Source: Lates calcarifer
Lineage: Eukaryota > Chordata > Actinopteri > Centropomidae
Assembly: GCF_001640805.2 (NCBI RefSeq)
Contig: NC_066844.1
Span: forward strand, 15,119,543-15,183,542
DNA: 64,000 nucleotides
Direction: 5' to 3'
The notes beneath the pieces are model-generated. The model had not been told where the DNA came from. It did not search any database and saw only the letters and a program-made list of their open reading frames with translations. Of this stretch, positions 59,950-64,000 are shown in pieces; within the stretch, counting starts at the first letter, position 1; the number at the start of each line of letters is the position of its first letter. The position numbers and the translations under genes were made by a program.

Positions 59950-62110
59950 TACAATATGACTACGCCCGCTCTCAAAAACCATCTAACCAATGAAAAACAG
60001 GGGCTGGACACCTTGTTTTAACTTTGCCTCTAATGGAATTACTTTTCACTTAAGAGTAAAATAGGGCTGATTTATTTAAAATAATCAAATAACCTACTTA
60101 ATGTCCACCTGCACTACATACTGTATCTGGGTACACTGGGATAAGGCTATGTTTGGCTCAACAGCAGCTCTCCCTCACACTGGAAGCTGTGGTCTTTGGA
60201 AAGCAAATAATCCATTCCGGTCTTGAAGCGATCATCCAGGGACCACCAAGATAGAGCCACTCCAGTACAATGAGCTAAAAACTCTGCCAATCATCAGCAC
60301 AGGAGGCCATGGTGGGCCTGAGAGAGAAATAATACACACTCATTGTGTCCTTTTTTTCCCTCCTTCCTCTTTATAATCAGAGTCTTCAGATGTGGAACCA
60401 CATGAATCTGTTATTGGTTTTCAGAAACAATGCTTCCAGATCTCGTTAGCTAAAGACTGTCAGTTAGGAGTTCACGACTGAGGATGCAAAATGTTGTGTT
60501 ATGCATTTCAGTTTTTTTTTTACAGTTTCCAAATGTTTAGTATTAACTACATGTTTAGAGGCTGATATTGAGAAAAAAATAACTAAATGACTCCTTGTTT
60601 TAAAGCTTCAGTTCAATCTCAATGGCAAACAGACAGATGAAGAGGGTTTCTTGGAAACATATCTGAGATGAACAAACTTCAGCTCCTCGCATTGACCTGT
60701 AACCCTCATCCAAGCCTTGAGGCAGGAGAGGGCCGTGCAGAAGACAGGGGCTGGTTTTGGCTATAACTACATCCGGATACGAACCACAGGCACCATGCCA
60801 TCTGCTTGTTTCACCATAGTGATATCAGAGCTGCCGTAGGATCGCCAAGGGAAACAAAGGCAGGAGTCACCTTTTATAAATTCAATAATGTCTGAGTGAG
60901 CCCAGGCTCCCGCCTGTGACCCCTGTGATTTACACCTTCCAAACAAACACCCAAAGAGACATAAATACAGGAATGCGTGCGCAAACACCTGCGATAACAG
61001 AGATTACTACAGCAATAACATGTGTTTAGATGCTGTCTGTATCTTGATCGCACACCAACTTGTCTCTCACTCCCCAGGGGGGGGTTTAGAAATGCCTGTT
61101 CAATTCCTAGTCATGCGAAACAAAGCCATGCTAAAGCCTCTCCCCCAGAGCTTTGAAGGGATTCTGGGGAAATCGGATACAGGCATGTTGTCATAACATT
61201 TACAGCTCGGAATGCATAATGCCTGATTTCAAGTGAAGAAAGTGACCTAAAAGCCACAATGTCAGAGTCACAGGGGCTTTCACAGTGACACACACTTACT
61301 CAGTGCACCCTGTTGCAGTGTAGTGGCTTCAAGGATTTGACAACAAAATGGGAAGCATTTAAAACCTTGATTCTTAAGTTGATTGACTCAGATGAGAAAG
61401 GTAGATAGAATTGTCCCTGAACAACATGAAGTTATTTTTTGTTGTTTTAAATAAAGAGCACTCACAAAAATAACATTGTTCAAAATAATATAGATTTTTA
61501 TGAACCACTGTCTGTGGAATTATTTTGTGGCCACTGGTGATTAGGTTTTTGATTTGGACACTTAGTACAGACACAATTTTTTAAAAAAAAAGTCATAAAA
61601 TCAAATTACCACCACACACTCTATATGTGTATATCTGTATCTATAACCTAATACAAGTTAGACACACTACGTCCACAAACTGAGAGAACTTACAAAACTC
61701 ATTGTTCACTTACCGAGGTTGACAAAGCTCATCACCGTATCTGCGTCATCTAGGAAGCGACTGTCCTGTGGGGTCACCATGGGGGAGGCCTGGGTCGGTA
61801 AAACAGGCTTGTAGTAAGAGTATCCGTGCGGCTCTGCGTCTGTAGAAATGGTGTTGTACAGATCCAGCATGAACATCGGGGCGGCGTTGTGCTTGGTGTA
61901 GACGTGCGGCCGCGGACGGTGCGGCAGCCCCAGGATGGAGAGGATCTCCCGCTGCATCTCCCTGCGCTCCTGACTCCGCAGCCGCCGCTGGATAAAGCTG
62001 GAGCGCACCTCGTTGTCCAGAGAGAAGTTGGAGAAGGAGACCTGCGAGGCCAACACGCAGTAACAACAAGACAGAAGGGTCATAACTGTCGTCGAGGCGC
62101 TTGTCACCAT
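52932..62110 (-). CDS. bmp7: bone morphogenetic protein 7, 7 exons, one frameshift
   Basis: Secreted TGF-beta-family ligand acting through BMP receptors and SMAD1/5/8. Exons: 62110-61714, 57350-57161, 54222-54074, 53766-53559, 53454-53381, 53279-53169, 53081-52932; about 425 codons versus 431 in human. Exon 1: signal peptide, then [20 protein letters not shown] and [15 protein letters not shown]. Exon 2: [20 protein letters not shown]. Exon 3: [19 protein letters not shown]. Exon 4: cleavage region [11 protein letters not shown]. The mature domain keeps the knot cysteines: [52 protein letters not shown] and the C-terminus [21 protein letters not shown] identifies BMP7 over BMP5/6. In exon 4, frame is lost between TGNG and PQDKQPF by one extra base near 53719, which would remove the mature ligand if real. 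Teleosts have bmp7a and bmp7b; I cannot tell which this is. Confidence 0.94.
54890..55060 (+). mobile_element. Tc1-like transposase 3' fragment in bmp7 intron 2
   Basis: Plus-strand text runs 'GTTGTTGATTGGCCAAG', then a part matching PIEHAFHLLKTKLKAKSP of Tc1-like transposases (here [12 protein letters not shown]). Stops and small indels interrupt it. It is antisense to bmp7, and sequence on either side (54640-54890) may belong to the same dead element. A different subfamily from the copy near 19.9 kb. Confidence 0.65.
58465..58488. repeat. (CA)n microsatellite
   Basis: A pure CA run of about 12 units in bmp7 intron 1. Confidence 0.95.
59906..59945 (+). repeat. (GT)n microsatellite
   Basis: A pure GT run of about 20 units in bmp7 intron 1. 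Confidence 0.95.
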
Positions 62111-64000
62111 TTTGATCAAATTTTACGCGCGGTTCTAACAAGTCGAGAGATGAGATTGGAGACGCGGTTCTTTTAGAAAGAGTCTTCCCTCGTGCGAGGG
62201 AGTAAAACACGCTATCCTCTATCAACTCAGAAAATCATTCCCTCATCATCTGCCGTTGCGCACTGTCTGACGCGTCCTTCTGGATGGCAACTTGAGAATG
62301 GATTTTATTGAGGCTTTGTCAGGGGAGGGGCAGGAAGGGTTCAAGATGGGATAAACCAAGACTGGAAAGACTGGGACAGCGTGTGGGAGAGAGGCAATGA
62401 AAAGTAGGGCGAGAATGGACCAGTGTCCTTTCATGAAGTGCACTTCTCTATCTTGGTAATAGGATGGGTGGGGTGTGACCCAAGTGTCCCATCACTGTGT
62501 CCTTTGTTTGAATATGATTGCTTGGCCATCGGTGGAGGTGGGCTCTAATTGTTAAATGATTAGCACATCTTTTGCCTGTAAATCGTTCTTTTTCTCTGCA
62601 AGTCTGGCAGCCAGCTTCTCTGTGCTGGGACCATCCCCTGGTTCTTAAGTCCCAACATCAAGGGTCACGTGTACTTATTTTCAAATCCCATGCTATTTTC
62701 TTAAACAGATCTGGTTTGTTTAAAATTACTGGCACTGTGCCACAACGCCGCATACATGGAGATACTCCAACGCTAAATGATCAGTCTAAAGGTAAAGAGG
62801 GGAAATCCCCTAATCCCTTCTTCAACAGACACCTTTGAACACAAAGAATAAACTCAGGCCCACCCTAATTGTTAAAGGGTCTGAGTGATCAACAGTAACA
62901 GCCCAGACACATGAAGAGACATGCCAGTGGCCTCTATGAATTACTACAACAATGTGTAAAACACTCCCCAGTGACTGCTTTAATAGAGAGTTAGTGGGGA
63001 TGGATGGCGGGTAATGAATGGCAAAGGAAGAATCCTAAACTTTAAACAGTTTATACGTATGCTTAACTGGTCTGAGTGGCTGGATCAGCACATAAAACTC
63101 AAAGGAACAGGTTAATGTGTCATACAACATATTGCTCAAGATGAAATCAGTGGTTTCCAGCCTGTTTGGCTACTGATGTCTCGCAAAAAGCAGCGTGTAG
63201 TCAGTCACATTTCAGATGTCTATGAGTTGTAAACAGCTTCATCAAACAGAGATTTTTCCCTCTGGACGTCTCACATGGTTTCAGTTCAAATGATCAATAT
63301 CTCGCCAAAAATCAAAGATTAGAGAAAAAGTTCAAAAATTGAAAACAGACTTGTGAATCAGAACTTCTTTTTTTTTCTCCTTTCCTCTCCCATTAATCAT
63401 CTCACAACCCCTCAGATTTGTCTGGTGTCCCTGTATATAAAACTGTGTAAGTGGTTCAGACTAGCTCCACCTCCAGCAGCTACAACACTAACATGCTGCT
63501 TACACACTGATGCTTCAACATTAATCATCTAATGATACTAACTTTTCAAACTAAAATTATACACCAATGCACCAAGGCAATTCAAAGTTACATTAGCACC
63601 AGACACTAGTCACTTAAGATGTTTTTCCCAGCAGAGGTCACTTTGCATGACTCATTCCTTAAAACCCATATAAACTCAAGAGTCGACCCTATCCACTACA
63701 AACATTTATAAACTTTACTGCTTCTTTAGTAGTAACTATAAAAATGTGTTTTGCTCAAGGACTCATCAGCAGGGTGGATGCATGTCAACAGGTTCTCTAA
63801 CTGGCAGTCTCATGTATGCACCGAATTCTATTAATCTGCTTACTGTGCACTAACTCCAATACAGATCATTCATTATATCTGGAGCTACAACTATACTATG
63901 TGTCATACTGTTTTAATGCATGTAAGATGGATTATGAAGCACTGAAATGGTTTGTTTCGTCCATATATCCTATAAACAACCGGCCTAACTGTATTTTGTA
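62111..64000 (-). promoter_or_regulatory. bmp7: bmp7 leader and upstream region
   Basis: Sequence upstream of the bmp7 start codon. The first 150 bases are GC- and CpG-richer and probably hold the 5' UTR. Beyond about 62300 the DNA is unique and AT-rich with no recognised gene to the window edge. No clear TATA box was identified. Confidence 0.35.

Larger units (their letters stand above)
57351..61713 (-). other. bmp7 intron 1
   Basis: A 4.4-kb intron with no recognised exon. It holds (CA)n at 58465-58488 and (GT)n at 59906-59945. BMP7 intron 1 is a known site of enhancers in vertebrates, but I cannot point to a specific element here. Confidence 0.5.

Noticed and set aside
61746..62225. 159-codon minus-strand frame overlapping bmp7 exon 1
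   Set aside because: Frame-shifted reading of the GC-rich bmp7 exon; the conserved prodomain is in the other frame.
1..64000. CRISPR arrays, operons, bacterial or viral gene clusters
   Set aside because: None seen; the window is ordinary vertebrate nuclear DNA with spliced genes.

Overview
This window is vertebrate nuclear DNA, almost certainly from a ray-finned (teleost) fish. It has multi-exon genes with GT-AG introns, dispersed (GT)n/(CA)n microsatellites, decayed Tc1-like transposase copies, a fish-style tRNA-derived SINE and LINE 3' tails. The gene set belongs to the block that lies on human chromosome 20q (TAF4, LSM14B, CDH26, DBNDD2, BMP7). I rebuilt exons by hand from conserved protein sequence, splice dinucleotides and reading-phase continuity. 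No tool was run, and family comparisons come from my knowledge of the human proteins.

Layout: 1-8.1 kb is non-coding, with candidate conserved elements, simple repeats and a LINE-type tail. 8.13-18.6 kb holds taf4 (minus, 15 coding exons, about 851 aa), with a CpG-rich promoter carrying YY1 and inverted CCAAT sites. 19.6-20.35 kb is a graveyard of a Tc1-like element abutting a LINE fragment. 21.3-24.0 kb is lsm14b (plus, 8 exons, about 366 aa). 24.15-30.72 kb is cdh26 (minus, 17 coding exons), convergent with lsm14b. 31.5-43.2 kb is a dysbindin-domain gene closest to dbndd2 (minus, 4 coding exons) with a 10.5-kb first intron rich in low-complexity DNA. 47.7-51.5 kb is an ataxin-1-family gene (plus, 2 coding exons, 495 aa). 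51.97-62.1 kb is bmp7 (minus, 7 exons), tail-to-tail with the ataxin-1-like gene.

Functionally the genes are unrelated: TFIID scaffold, mRNP repressor, cadherin adhesion, dysbindin-domain cytosolic protein, AXH transcriptional co-repressor and a secreted TGF-beta-family ligand. They are best seen as a conserved syntenic block, not a pathway. A dysbindin-family gene beside an ataxin-1-family gene also occurs on human 6p22 (DTNBP1, ATXN1), which suggests an old duplicated block.

The main oddities are two single-base reading-frame breaks in otherwise perfectly conserved exons (cdh26 EC1-EC2 linker near 29207; bmp7 prodomain near 53719), a GC-AG intron in cdh26, an ataxin-1-family member with a changed 14-3-3/UHM-ligand motif, a shortened FDF region in lsm14b, and a 34-bp perfect palindrome at 40344-40377. 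I see no evidence of an undescribed multi-gene system.
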